DNA of 64,000 nt from Collybiopsis luxurians FD-317 M1 (lineage: Eukaryota > Basidiomycota > Agaricomycetes > Agaricales > Omphalotaceae). Positions within the stretch are counted from its first letter, which is position 1, and each line of letters opens with the position of its first letter. This document shows positions 1 to 12,017 of this stretch, piece by piece. The notes beneath the pieces were generated by a model. That model had not been told where the DNA came from, did not search any database, and saw only the letters and a list, made by a program, of their open reading frames with translations. The DNA lies in contig KN834756.1 in the NCBI GenBank assembly GCA_000827265.1, positions 546,746-610,745 on the forward strand, read 5' to 3'. The position numbers were made by a program, and so were the translations under genes.

Positions 1-825
1 GATATAAGTGAAATTCGCCCAGGGATTGGTGATGCAAATTAGTAGGCACTCACTCGCATTCAAGCGAGTTGTCGGTATGCTCGGTTGCTAATGAGACAAG
101 GACGCTAGTTCCTTCATAATCGACAATGGTAGGACAACTGGCGCAATTAAGGGCAGAGACGCATGAGGCAAGGATAGAGACAATGGCAAGAGACAACGAA
201 GTGGTCTTCATGGGGGGCAAGTGGAATTATTCGACTTGATGCCCTGAACAAGGAATTAGATGTTTCTTTTATACCTTGGGCAAGTTTAACTTGGATGCAT
301 ATGGCCGTGGAAGACTGAATTTATTCATTATAGGGCTTTCCAGGAGGAACATAACTGACCTACAGGAAGGAACGGCTGCCGGATTGTCTTTCCTAGGCAC
401 ACTCTCGAATATACTGACAATTACAAAGGATGTGTAACTGCCGGATACAACGCAGTATATGCCACGTTCCGAAGTGAAAAGCAATAACTGTATCAGAAAG
501 CAGTCGACATATTCTTTTGGACCTGAATATGATACCTGTAAGGCGGAACTCGAGACTGCGTCGGAGAGAGGCGACCTCGAACCTGGCTTTCGGCTTCGCG
601 AGCTACAAATGCCCGCATAACCCAAAGTTTGGGTCAAGATACTTCACTCACCTCTGGCTTATCGAGCCAAGGAAAACTTTTGGCTTAGGTCGCGAAAAAT
701 CTTGAGCTGTACAAGTCAGATTAGGTCGTTTGGCAGCATTCGCGGCTTAAGCTGTTGTCATTGCTGCCGCCGCCAATGTAAGCCGAAGAACACGGCGAGT
801 TTTCTGCCTTGGTTCCGCCGATTCT
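1..825. other. No recognisable gene
   Basis: Short open frames occur on both strands but none has a recognisable domain, a believable splice structure or a codon pattern that stands out. Nothing else was identified in this stretch. Confidence 0.4.
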
Positions 826-1051
826 TCAATCAATGACTACTACAGTGACATGATACACACGTCGGTCATTCTTTTCCACTTCTACCTCGTGTGCGCGCTT
901 CGATGGGAACATTATTCTTGTCCAGTTCATCTGCCTGTCTGCCATACTGCCAATCACGACACCGGCCTCGCTGCATTTTTCTTCCGCTGAAGGACGGTAC
1001 AGCACGATCGCTTCAATCGAGACTTGTGGTTTATCCGAGAAGCTCGACCAT
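826..1051 (-). CDS. Possible terminal exon of an uncharacterised protein
   Basis: An open frame of about 75 codons ends in TGA at 826-828. At its 5' side (1051) it is preceded on the minus strand by a good splice acceptor (TTTTCAG), and about 50 bp further up by a plausible donor (GTAAGT) after a short open stretch. This is the expected look of a last exon in an intron-rich fungal gene. The peptide is basic and acidic with no hydrophobic segment and matches no family I recognise. It lies just outside the duplicated 3-kb segment. It could also be a chance frame. Confidence 0.3.
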
Positions 1052-1412
1052 CTGAAAATGGATGACGATAGCATTCAAATACTTACTCTCCTCATCAATA
1101 TCTAGAGGATCGATCGGCTAACCCCTCAATCGAAGTACATATAAGTAGAACTTCATAAGTCAAGTGACCTAACCGCAGGAACGGATTCGCGGCGGGTGGA
1201 ATGGAGATGAACTAGTTTAGGTTTATCTACATCTTATAATCTACTTGATATAGCTTATCTGTCTCATGTTCTGGTTCTAAGAACGCCTGGCGGTAGGAAT
1301 GATTAATAAAAAAACTTATGACCTATACTCGAGTATGCAGTACACCTGTTGCCGTAAAGCCCATTCTGTCTTTCTTCTTTTTTCTTGCTCTTGACCCCGG
1401 TCTCTCCAAGCT

Positions 1413-3264
1413 ATGACTGACTTGTCCGTTCAAGATTCCCTCAGCGCGCTGTTTTTTGGTTTCATTGTCGGGAGTGTGTACGTTTCCATGCGTTTCTTCC
1501 CTTGTCCGTCCTCTGTAATCGCTGCAGAGATGATACTCTGCCGGGGCTGACATTTCCAGCAGACTGTTCGGTGTTGTACTGCTTGAAAGCTATCGATACT
1601 TCAAGACCTATAAGAATGACTCCATGCGACAGAAGCTGCTGGTATGTTTCCCATCATAACATCGTGATCGATGCAGAGCGATCAACAAACTTCTTTTCGT
1701 CGGGAACTTTCTTGCAGGTCGCATTTCTTTTGTGCGTCTTATCTTCTTCTTTAAACTGGGCGTACGTACGTCTTAACGCTGGTAAATTCTTTCCATTACT
1801 GCAGCACTTTGGACTCGTTGCACTTCGCCTTCTCTATTCATATGGCCCACTATTACTTGATATCAAATTTTGGAAGCTCGAACGCTATTACGCGGGCGGT
1901 TTGGTACCAGCTTTATCAGTCGGATGAGCTAAACACTCACTTTTGTAACTTTGCAGGAGCGTCAAGGTGACTTTCATCGTTAAAGAAATTGAGATGAAGG
2001 TTAAAGCTCGAACGTGCACCTATGATTCCTATTAGGTTTTGGGTACAATTCAGGTCATATTACTGTGGATAGTACAATGGTGCGCATATATCTACTCGAA
2101 ATTTCCAGATCTAAACGTCTTCTCGTTAGCCTATATCTGATTCGTATATGCATCTGTCTGTTTCAAATTTTCCTTTATGGCGAGTTGGTCACCAACGTTA
2201 ACAAAACCTTTTCGCCCATCTTCCCAGTGACGAGAAAAAATCTATTTCAGCAAAAAATCCTGTTCCCCGTAATGGTGGGCACTCTTATTGGAAATCTAAT
2301 GTGTCATACTAACCAAAAGAATCAATCTGGTGCTATAGTGCGCTGTAGTTGTCATTGCGGCGATAGGGTTCGGTATGCATAAAAACACCGCTTTAACTGA
2401 AATGGACGTTCACCGCAGACTGTTTTCTTTCCTTTAGGAGTGGGCCTGAGTAAGTATCTACCGCTCAAACATAGGCGTACACGCCGACTGACGCTCTCCC
2501 TCAGTGTTTATTGTAGAGCTGTAAGTCACAAATGAAGATTTTCCCGGAGAAAGAACCCTTGATTTATGGCGAGATTAGCAATCGGATTGAATTTATCCTC
2601 GATTTTATCAAAATTAAAGTACGTATACGCAGGAAGTAACAATCAACTGCTCACACTTAGGCTTAATAAGTGGGCGGTATATCTAGCCTTTGGGGTGTCT
2701 GCGGCCGTAGACATAACAATCGCGGCGATTATGGTTCTTCTTCTTCATCGAAGCATCACTGGAATGAAGCGGCAAGTATTTTTCTTAGTCGGCTCCAACC
2801 CACACGCATATACTCATCGACGTTCAGAACGGATGGTGCAATATCAGTTCTGATACACTACGTCTTCAGTACTGGGTTATTAACTAGGTAGGGTGAAAGA
2901 TCTAATCAATGACCGGAGTGGTTGGCCAAACTTCTGTTTTAGTGTGGCAGCGTTGATCTACATCATTTTGGTTGGTTTTTTCGACTTCTATTTGTGGACG
3001 AGACAGGCCCAGAAGTATATTATTGAGACAGTACTTGTGGCAAGCTTCCATGCTGATGCAGGAACCACGCCAGCATGGGAGCTTGCCACAGGTACTATGT
3101 CGATAGAGGCCTTCTGGGCCTGTCTTGTCTGCCTCATTGTCCTCAAACTAAAAATTGCACTTGTAGTATGCTGCAGCACCCCAAACACTTCTATATCTGG
3201 GGATGGTCTTCTTGATGTCAAGGTGTATGTTGAACCCCTTCTTTTGACATATGCCTCCAACTGA
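1413..3264 (+). CDS. DUF6534-type multi-pass membrane protein, copy 1
   Basis: A fragmented gene for an Agaricomycete membrane protein. The first exon starts at 1413 (MTDLSVQDSLSALFFGFIVG), followed after introns by a cytoplasmic-loop stretch (LLESYRYFKTYKNDSMRQKL), a membrane helix exon (LDSLHFAFSIHMAHYYLI), a later loop with SRSKRLLVSLYL, and the diagnostic C-terminal block: a helix before an arginine-rich loop (LLLHRSITGMKR) and a helix with FSTGLL near 2880. The last recognisable piece (DVKVYVEPLLLTYA) ends at TGA 3262-3264. Proteins of this family have about seven helices and no proven function. I could not join all exons without stops, and a hairpin (3001-3125) sits between the last two pieces, so this copy may be a pseudogene. 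The near-identical second copy starts at 13763. Confidence 0.55.
3001..3125. repeat. Hairpin-forming inverted repeat in the DUF6534 gene
   Basis: Two arms of about 55 bp (3001-3055 and 3071-3125) are inverted copies with a 15-bp loop. The outer 15 bp pair perfectly (AGACAGGCCCAGAAG). It lies between the last two conserved pieces of the membrane-protein gene. The homologous hairpin in the second copy is at 15349-15469. It is probably a short fold-back or MITE-like insertion that predates the segmental duplication. Confidence 0.75.
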
Positions 3265-4682
3265 TGAATTTGAAAAGTATACACAATCTCCTTCCTCGAG
3301 CTGTTAGCCACCCATCTACGAGTGTGTAATTGATCATCCGCTTAATTCTGATCTTAGACTAAATGTACGAAAACAACTCCGAGACAACCTTGATAGCCAA
3401 AACTCGTCTGGGCTTGGCTATAGTTCAATGAAGTTTGAAACAGTGGAAACAAGTTCAGGCTCAGATTTAACTCAGACTCGTGAAGGTACTACCTCGTACA
3501 ATCCTGATACCACTGATCTCAGAATGTCAATTTCAGTAAGTTGGTCCAGTCATTGAAGGGGAGCCATCATTTGCTGAAGACACCAGGCCGAAACTCAAAG
3601 TATGCTTAATACGTGTTGAGAAAAGTTGGATGGGCTATAGAAGTGAATGTGGAGTGTCCCATTCCAGAACTATTATATCACCGCTTACACAGTTGATCGG
3701 CACGATGGAGAACGGTGGCGAAGCTTGGTGGGCTCACGATACGATCTTGTTTGCAGGGAGAAATTAACAGACCTCATGAACTGTACACTATGAGTTGGAT
3801 TAAACTTTCGTGATGCTCAATGATACACGATTGTTCTCCTAGCTATGATGTTCTTGCTCGTGTAAAACAGGGCAAACTTCGCTTTAGTAAAACGTAAAAT
3901 CACTGTTTTTGCGCAGTGTAGCATTTTTACAAAGAGTTACGTGTTGTCGACTCCTGGTGGCCCTTTGACTTGACAGTCACCAGGCTCATTACGCCAATAC
4001 CGACACAGGCATTTGAATGTAATTGTAGCCCCAAGATATATGAGGGCGAAGACCCCCGAAATGATTTGTACTGACACGTGAGACTACATGGGGGAAGGGA
4101 ATGGCATTATCCCGAGCAAACAACCAGGTAACTCGAGAGGCGGAAATGTTTACTGGGATAGAGCAGAAGATGCAACCACCATTTGGTTTTTGTTATATCT
4201 TCTGCTTTATCTAGAGTTAAACCTACTTTTTCTCTGCACCTTTTCCTTTTTTTCTAGATATAGAACCGAAACCTGGAATGTATTTGCTGGTATAATTGTT
4301 TTTATGCGAGATTTGCAGGGTTATATCATATCAGGAACATGTCTTTGAATAATGAAGGGTGGGCGAGTGCGGCGACGGCTGGAGCCTAGCCGTCCAGGCC
4401 GATAGAGAACCATATATACGGCGGATATCGTGCCGTTTGATCATGGCGGTATTTTTCTTGGGTTCAGCTGCCGTTGTTGGTAGGTACAATAGGTATCTCA
4501 TTACGAGGAGCCTAGCTTGCATAAGAAGCTGCCCCTAAGTACCACAACTGCCGCCAATTCAAGCTGACTGCTTACCGATCCGACTACTGGCCAGGAAGAC
4601 TCAGAGACCGAATGATTGTCAACTGGCAACAAGTTACAAGGCTGACCTAAGGGGATTGCAGATTCGTATACTGATGGAACTG
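3265..4682. other. Non-coding 3' part of the duplicated segment
   Basis: No gene recognised. The stretch up to about 4205 is shared with copy B. Short frames on both strands are conserved between copies only because the DNA is duplicated. A frame on the minus strand with a CxxC-like start near 4190 was examined and not supported. Confidence 0.45.
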
Positions 4683-5290
4683 TACTATCAATGTCCCAGA
4701 GTTGCAATCGTACCGAGAGTTACAATCGGGCCAATAAATTGTTTCATTTGAGTGCAGTTTTTATCTGTTATTCTTCAATTTTTTAATTTAAGCTCTTATA
4801 TATGTATGCAAGAGACCTAATAGCTTTATAATATAAATTTAGTGAGAAAAATATTGGGGATTTTCTGAAAGTATTGAAACTCCAGTTGCAAGTCACTTTT
4901 CGATGCCGGCTCGTACTTAGACTGGTTCAAAACTCTCAAGACTTATACTGTAGCCTGATCAAACCTATTTGATGCTTATTCACCTGTTCCGCAGTCATTG
5001 TGACTCGAGTATCACCTAGAACTTGCTTCAAACACGCCAGGAGATGGCAAGTTGCAATTTTCCCATACGCTTCGGAATCGCCGGACCGGATTGCAACTTC
5101 CGCCATTTTCTGACCTCAAACCAGCTTCGCATTGGCTACACCCGGAGCCATTCTAAAATCCTCAAACTTGGCTAAATTTAAGTTTAGCATATGTTTACAA
5201 TATATGCAACAAATAGAGCTCATACACTGAAAAATGCAGGAGTTTTTCTATACCAACATTTTTGGTTGCAACTCTGGGACATTGATAGTA
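4683..5290. mobile_element. Putative 608-bp terminal-inverted-repeat element
   Basis: The first 25 bp (4683-4707, beginning TACTATCAATGTCCC) are the exact reverse complement of the last 25 bp (5266-5290). The interior is AT-rich and has no coding potential. A perfect 25-bp terminal repeat at 608 bp spacing is typical of a short non-autonomous DNA transposon. No clear target duplication was found in the flanks, so the superfamily and the exact ends are unresolved. Confidence 0.6.
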
Positions 5291-6126
5291 TTCTACCTCA
5301 GTTAAGAATTGAACACTGTACCCCCTTTCTTATGTATTGATTTGTACCCTATTTGTCTGAGAGTTGGGGACTGCCACAATTGCAGTGCTAAGATTGTGTA
5401 TTGTATGAATTTGCAATGCAACCTTGTTGACATCTATTGTGGCCCTTTCAAAGTTGGAAGATCCATCAGGACAGCACTTGAACTGTTTAATTAACAACGC
5501 CTGTACATATGTATGGTCCCAGGATTTGTAGAACAAGGATAATTGCCAAGCAACTGCTTCTACAAACTCCAAGGCTCCAACAATGACCAAGGACAACAAA
5601 GTGAGCTTTGTAGGAAATGGCTGACAAGATTCAGAGGGGATCGTGGATTGGAAATGCAGATAGTGTATAGTACCTGGTGCAACTTTATTCTTCTATCTTT
5701 TCCAGAGCTGAGAGACAAGGGCACTTGCATAAAGATTTGGCAGACTGGACTTGCCAAGAAGTGACACAACTTCAAGAGTAAAGGTAGAGCTGGAACACAA
5801 GGTAGCATGTTCTGAGGCAGGAAGGTGAGCTGTATTGTAAAGAAGATTACAAGGTCAGAAGGGAGGAAGATTGAAATGTGAAGCCTGTCAGTTGGGACTA
5901 AGTCAAAGAAAGGCACAAAATTACTGCCAATTGTCTATGAGATAGACTGCGCTCCATGAATGCTAGGGATGCAAGTACAAGTTAGTACAAGTGCATAGGA
6001 CTGTATCCTCCAACTGATACAATGTTCATGCAGTGGCTTGATCCACCATTTGCTCAGCTTGATGGGGCCAATCTGACTGAGAAGCAGAGCGCCTCCTGCC
6101 AGACTGGAGGGTCCCTGATTATCAAC
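5291..6126. other. No recognisable gene
   Basis: Non-coding sequence between the inverted-repeat element and the Harbinger Myb/SANT gene, probably containing one end of the Harbinger element. The element's terminal repeats could not be located by eye. Confidence 0.35.
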
Positions 6127-7228
6127 CCCAGGAGTGTCCAAAATCCAAATGCAAGAAAACTCCAGTAGAATGGACCCATGATGACACTGTGAAGTTCATT
6201 GATTATCTCACTGACCATTATGCTGAGATAGGAGATGGTACAAACTTCAAGGCAAAAACCTTTCATGGAGCTGCAGAGGTGCTGGAACTGTCCTGGACAG
6301 CAGGGGGAGAGAAGGATATGGAAGCCTGTAATAAAAATTGCAATTGGTGAGCTACGCTATCTGTCTTTTGCTTTACAGTACTAACACATATATTATCAGC
6401 TCAAAGCAACTCTCAACATAGTCCAGAAGATAAAACATCATACAGGCTGTACCTGGAGCAATGAGCATGGCACTGGTATCACTCCTCTCTCTGCCAGCTC
6501 TTGGGATGCATTTGTGGCCAAGAAGAAGAATGCAAAACTGTTTCAGAATGCAGGTTGGCCATACTTGAAAAAGATGGAAAACCTCATGCCTTATCAATCC
6601 AAGGGAACAAATGTCTTTTGGCCATCAGGTGCAGCTCAGTTTGAGGAGGACACTCAACAAGCACACAAGGACAGCCCACCTTGGAATATGGGAAAATTAG
6701 ATGCGGATATGAGTACAGGTGGAGATGGAAAGAATGCAACTGGCAATGGCAATGGCATTGGTAATGGTTTAGTTGCCAATGAAGTGAGTTATCCATTTTT
6801 TTTGCTGTGAACATTGCTTGAAATGCCATTGGTAGAGTCAGCCTTTCAGTAATCTACCACACCCTCAAACTCCGGCACCACTGTCACTCAAATGCTCTAC
6901 TGACAACATTTTTGCACAACCAGCATCAAAATGTCCCTGACTTGAACAAGTCTCTGGGGTGAACAGTATTGTACAAGACTTCTTCACCAACTCAGCTACC
7001 CCCTCTGGATCATCAACCCCAACTGCAGTAGTGACTGACACCCCTACCTGCTGCTGAAATGCTGTTGCATTAGTGGAGAAGGAAAATGGTTTGAGTGAGG
7101 ATGATGCTGCCAATTTCTTACTTGTTCTTTCTTATGAAAAGTCTATTGTTAACACCTACAATAGTTTCTCTAATTCCTCACTTCATAGTAGATTTATTGC
7201 CAAAGTCCTTGAAAAGGAATGCAACTAG
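6127..7228 (+). pseudogene. Harbinger-type accessory Myb/SANT DNA-binding protein, decayed
   Basis: The start encodes a trihelix/Myb-SANT-like domain: a tryptophan-rich opening (VEWTHDDTVKFIDYLTDH), then FKAKTFHGAAEVLE and, after an intron, LKATLNIVQKIKHHTGCTW. A second conserved block ends near 6650 (GWPYLKKMENLMP and KGTNVFWPSG). A low-complexity Gly/Asn stretch follows. The C-terminal end is readable as SEDDAANFLLVLSYEKSI and stops at TAG 7226-7228. In PIF/Harbinger elements this protein recruits the transposase to DNA. Stops and frame changes between about 6840 and 7080 indicate decay. It lies tail-to-tail with the transposase pseudogene at 7257-8643, the usual two-gene layout. Confidence 0.7.
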
Positions 7229-7256
7229 ATAGTATCCTGTTTTGTTGTTACTGTTA

Positions 7257-8643
7257 CTACAATGAATTGAGGCCATGCTCCTGCAACCATTCCTGATACT
7301 GAGCCCACATTGCATGTGCTATCTCACTTCTTGTTTTTTCAGCCTCAGCCCTCTCCTGTGCATTCAGTACACCTCTTGCAAGATCAGTTGCAAAACTGTC
7401 CACATTGTTGCCTGCATCAATACTGAAGGCCAAAGGATTCTTGAGACAGTCCTCAATGTCAGATGGATCAAATTCACAAATGAAGTAGTGCAAAGCTGCA
7501 AGGGCTGGTGGACTATGTGCTTGTATAGAAAGATCAAAGTGAGGTGGGCAGCTCAAGATCTCCCATCTTGCTTTCATGACTCCAAAGATTTGTTCAACAG
7601 CATTTCAGGCAACAGCATGCCAAAGATTGAATAGTTCTTTATATGTTTCTGGGCTATAGTTGAACAAATAAATGAAGAAATGGAGTTCAAGAATAGACAA
7701 ACACTGTACCATTTACCAGCCCTTTCCCATTCTCTCTAATGATAATGAACACCAGAGAATGGTAACAGCAGTGTACTACAGGCACCAAATCCAGAATCAG
7801 CCAAAAAATACTTTCCAATAGGAACAGGGAGATCAGTCATGCAGGAGTCAACATACATTGAAGCATCTGCTGCTGAACCATCCCAGGCTGCTACAAAGTA
7901 GAGAAATTGCAAGTCAAATGAACAAACTGTAAGACAATTTTAGGACATGAAGTCTTTGCAATTTTGAGCAAGATCCCTCTGTTCAGCATTGGGAACACAA
8001 ACAATAAGTGTACCATCCACAGTGCCAAGTGCATCTTTGAAGAATGGAAAAAATTTGGGATTGTTGTGGATAAAATCAGGGACTGGATTGTTGTGTGTAG
8101 GCATTTGAACATATCAATTGTAAAATTCAGGTGATGAAAGCTTGAAGAGAACTTCTTCGTAGTATCCATTTGGCTGCATTGAAAACTCATCTTAATCAAG
8201 GGAGCAAATACTGACTTGGAGGTAGTATCATTTGCATGCTGAAATTGTTCTGCAACATGTCACAAGGACAAGCCTGTGACTGAGACATAGAGAAAGATAG
8301 TGACCTGTTCTTCCAGTGTGACATGTCTGCTGTTCTCCATTCCCAAAGCTCAAAGCTGTTCAACAAGGGCAACAAAAACATGGAGACAAACACCAAGTTC
8401 ACTCTGAATGCAGTCAGGATGGCCATGAATCAACTCCTGTACCCATCCGTAACCTGTTAGGCAGGAATTGTGATATGATTGCTTCCAGTAAAGAGGAGAT
8501 GCATATATGACAGCTACAACAGCTACCATATTATACAAGAGCCCATAAACAATGAAGAGGCATTTGAGCAAGGCCATAGATTGCTGGCAAGTTTGCTGAT
8601 CCATTGTAAATGGCAAACAATGGTTATTATCATTATCAGGCAC
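7257..8643 (-). pseudogene. PIF/Harbinger DDE transposase, decayed
   Basis: Reading the minus strand, the N-terminal part (TGYGWVQELIHGHPDC, then SRHVTLEEQVTIFLYVSVTG) matches the fungal Harbinger transposase family. The nuclease core follows, with one catalytic region in DALGTVDGT, another in VAAWDGSAADASM, and IGKYFLADSGFG downstream. The C-terminal piece (MKARWEILSCPPHFDL, then ALAALHYFICEFDP) ends at the TGA near 7265. At least three in-frame stops (for example after CKDFMS and after SGVHYH) break the frame, so it is inactive. The 28-bp gap to the convergent Myb/SANT gene supports a single element. Confidence 0.75.
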
Positions 8644-9244
8644 AGCAGCACACTGTCACACAAGATGCATGATGTAATGATGGCACTTATTGAGTAATGT
8701 CACTCAGTATCACACAAAAAATGGGTGACTTGTTAAGGCAATAGATTTTTGAGAAAGTCAGATCATTTTCTACTACTGGACAGGCCCTAATTCCAGCCCA
8801 TGTGTCCAGTGTCCCGAGTGTGTATGCATGTGCCTCCATGCATATGCATCCATTGGAATTAAGTGGATGTGTCTTGATATGATGCAGATGCATCCTATTC
8901 AAATGCATTTGGGTGCATCCTGATGTGTCTCAGTTATTTACCCTCATACTTATATTTTCTACACTTATATTAAGTACTGTGATTGGAAAAAGTACAGTTA
9001 TGAGCCAACAATACAAATATTTGACCTGGGGGAATAACTCAAAGGAATTTCGGCTTCATAGAGCCTAGATCAAAACTAGCTGAAAAATTGATGGGTTTTG
9101 ATTGCAAGTAAAAAAGGCAATGCAAGATGCACTCCACCCTGTTTCCCCTTTGAATTGTGCATTCTTCTTTGCAAATTGATTGAAGAATGAACTGGCTCAT
9201 AAGTTGCAGCCATTTTGTATATATAATCTCCCATTTCATCAACA
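8644..9244. other. Intertransposon spacer with a TGCATC-rich patch
   Basis: No gene recognised. Between about 8815 and 8930 the hexamer family TGCATC/GATGCA recurs many times in both orientations, giving a low-complexity patch. The rest is AT-rich and featureless. Confidence 0.4.
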
Positions 9245-11240
9245 TTGAATCAGATGAAATTTCATCAATATATTGCTCACCTCATTGATCCTGGCATTAA
9301 CATTGGTCTACCACTCCAGGATGTACAGCCTGGAACTAGCGGTGTCCAGCCAGGCAATGCTCCTCCAGTCCAGTATGACATCCTTCCAATATTGGATGAG
9401 ACTGGTATACATACTTCCTTGATAGATTATTGTGTCATCATTCAATATTTTTGTTTCTCAGGCAAACAAGTAGCCTTTTGGCAAGTTGCTCAAAACCTGC
9501 ATGCTACACCATCAATAGTGCCTATACAATCACTTCATCATACCCCTGCCACCACTATCTCTGCTGCTTCAGTTCCTGAGCAGAAGTTGAAAAAAAGCTG
9601 GAGAGAGCTTCCATCTTTTGATCTCTCAAACCCAGCTAAGCTGACATCCTTTGTACCTCTGGATCCTCAACCTCTATCTGGCACTTCACTGAGTGCTGGA
9701 GCAATAGATACCTCTATATTGAATATGGAGGGAGGGGAATGGGATCCTTGGGCAAATGGATGCTTCTGGGTTGATGCAACTCATGAAGAGTTCACTCAAA
9801 CCAAAAATCTAGGAGTTCACTGGGCTACAAAAAACAGCAGTTTTCACAATGGAAAAGGCTCTGTCCACTCCTCCACTGTGGATGGTGCCAAAAAAAATGT
9901 TTCTTCCAATGAGAGCTATGGTGCAATTTTCCACCCCCATGTTACCTGAAAACCTTGCCAAGCAGCAAGTCAGTTTCTGCAGTTGTTGCACAGAGCAGGC
10001 TAGACTGGAATATCATCCCTGTGAATCACACTCCTATGTCATTCAATATGGCCAGATTGGAAATGACATCTCCACCTTGAGGTACCAGTATATCAATGGT
10101 CCTCCCCATAGCCACAGCTATATTCCAGATGTTGCCTGTACCACTGCTGTAGAAGATAAAAGGTTTCAAGCTGCATATGCCATCCTAAAGCAACTCCAAC
10201 ACAGATGATGGCTGGGGCTCCTGCTCCCAATGGATATGGCCCTGGAGCAGCAGAGCTTGGACATAAATTCTGCAATCACAACTATATTGGTTATTTATTG
10301 TGGCATCTCTGTGCAAGGGATGGGAATGGTCCAACCAGTGCATTTGGGGTGTTTAACAAAGGTGAGTGGAAGGCACTACACCCTGATGTTTTCTGTCAAG
10401 ACTTTACCAGCAGTAACATGGTCTGTATCTCACTTCAGACAAGAGTGGATGTGGCAACAAGTTCTACCTGATATGGCAGATGTTAAGGATCCACTCCATG
10501 GAATACTCTCTGATGCTGCTCACAAGTATTGGGAAGGTCCTAATGGTCATCTCATTGTATCCTCCATCTTCTCTCCCCTCCTTGTGAAATGGATCCCGGT
10601 TCTCTTCACCTTTGCCAATGGTGCCACCACTGACCATTATGAATACCATTTTCTCATTCTCATTCAGAGAGTGGCTCAAACTGCAATTGAACAGGGTCTT
10701 GCAATCAATGATGACATTTTTGCTGGGGTCAGATTTTTATTATTATCCTTTCATAGTAATTTACTAACTGGGACCCTAGATTGTTGATTTCAGTGATCCC
10801 CAGTGGAATGGTATTGTCAATGCTTTTGTAGCTTATTTCCTGGCTCAAAGTGATGACTACTGTTCTGAGTCCCAGCTCTGGGATGTGGCTGGTAGCCACC
10901 TAAAAAGATGTCTTTATCACTTCCACAAAAGCATCCATTGAAAGGCTTGCATTGGTAATATTGTGTCACCAGATACCAAGGGCAGCTTCTGGAAGCTCTG
11001 TGGCTCATCAACCACTATGGAGAATCATGCAGAGTTCAATCACACAGTAGCAGCCATTCAGCAACAATGGCTCAAAGCTTCTCAGTGATTTTCATGGTGG
11101 TTAACTCCAGACCATGCCTGTATGCTTTTCCCATCTCAGCACACTATGCCAGAGAATTTGGCTGACAAACTACCTGATACAACAAATGTAGAAGAAGCTA
11201 TGCATGCTACTATCTACTGTACCAGGTTGCTAATGCTAAA
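9245..11240 (+). pseudogene. Large DDE-type transposase of an Agaricomycete element, decayed
   Basis: Conserved pieces occur in shifting frames: a linker-rich N-terminus with a tryptophan-containing block near 9730-9800 (GGEWDPWANGCFW), a stretch around 10205-10380 (GYGPGAAELGHKFCNHNY), then a catalytic-domain-like run at 10460-10790 (DPLHGILSDAAHKYW, HLIVSSIFSPLLVKWIPVLF and GATTDHYEYHFLIL), and NVEEAMHATIYC near 11200. I recognise this as a large transposase family common in mushroom genomes, but cannot name the superfamily with certainty. Stops and frameshifts separate the pieces, so it is not functional. Whether the downstream IS630-like sequence is a separate element was not determined. 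Confidence 0.5.
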
Positions 11241-11774
11241 ATGCACTTGAATGTCTCACTGGAAAATGCACTTCTCCTCTCACTCAGTCTCCCAGACTTG
11301 ATCAAAACTTCGCACTCTCCTTTTGATGAATACAGCCTGAGTCAGCCAAACATCCCTTCTAGAGTTATGAAGGAGGCTCAAATTTCTGTGAACTTCATTG
11401 ATCTTGCTGGAGAAGATTTTCAGCTGGATGATTTAACAGGAGAGCATGCTCATCATTCAGTCTCCTCTCATCATGCTCTTTCTCCTCAGCCTGATTCCTT
11501 GGATGTGGAAGACATAATTGCAAAAACTGGAGACACATTCATCCCATTCACCAACACCAGAACTACAATTTCCCCCTTCCCCCCTTATACTCTCAAGTTC
11601 CCCACCTCCCTCCTCATCCCACCCTGTTATCTGCTGGTGTGGTGTGCAAGCAGTTGCCTACAGAGAGGCTGTAGAACAAAGTTCCATTGAATGCACTGAT
11701 TATAAAAATTACACTCATGCTGCTTGCTTTACTGCTCATCTTTCAAAGCCTAACATTAGGAGAAATGGTCTGAC

Positions 11775-11888
11775 CCTCAGGTTACCTAGGAGGCAACCTG
11801 GAGCAACCTGAGGGACCTAGGTGACCTAGGTAACCTAGGAAATGCCAATATCCTGGGCAAACCTCAGGTATCCCAAGGATACCTGAGG
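11775..11888. repeat. Cluster of CCTAGG and CCTGAGG motifs with a hairpin
   Basis: About 115 bp contain repeated ACCTAGG and ACCTGAGG words in both orientations. The end forms a perfect hairpin with 12-bp arms (11862-11873 CCTCAGGTATCC and 11877-11888) and a 3-nt loop. It lies between two decayed transposases and may be a subterminal repeat array of one of them. Confidence 0.6.
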
Positions 11889-12017
11889 AGTGATGCTGTA
11901 AATATTACCAAATAAGGCAAAATTATATTGAGTATATATATATATACCTTTGCTTTAATCTATCCTAAATGCATGACAAGGACACCTTCAATCTGTGAAT
12001 GAACTGCCTGCCACTGG

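Larger units (their letters stand above)
1135..4205 (+). repeat. Direct segmental duplication, copy A
   Basis: This segment is near-identical over about 3 kb to 13484-16517 in the same orientation, with scattered substitutions and small indels. It includes the whole DUF6534-type gene, its upstream region, an internal hairpin and about 900 bp of 3' sequence. Weaker similarity resumes further on (about 4310-4660 here against 17395-17690), so the original duplication was longer and copy B has about 0.8 kb that copy A lacks. Confidence 0.9.
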
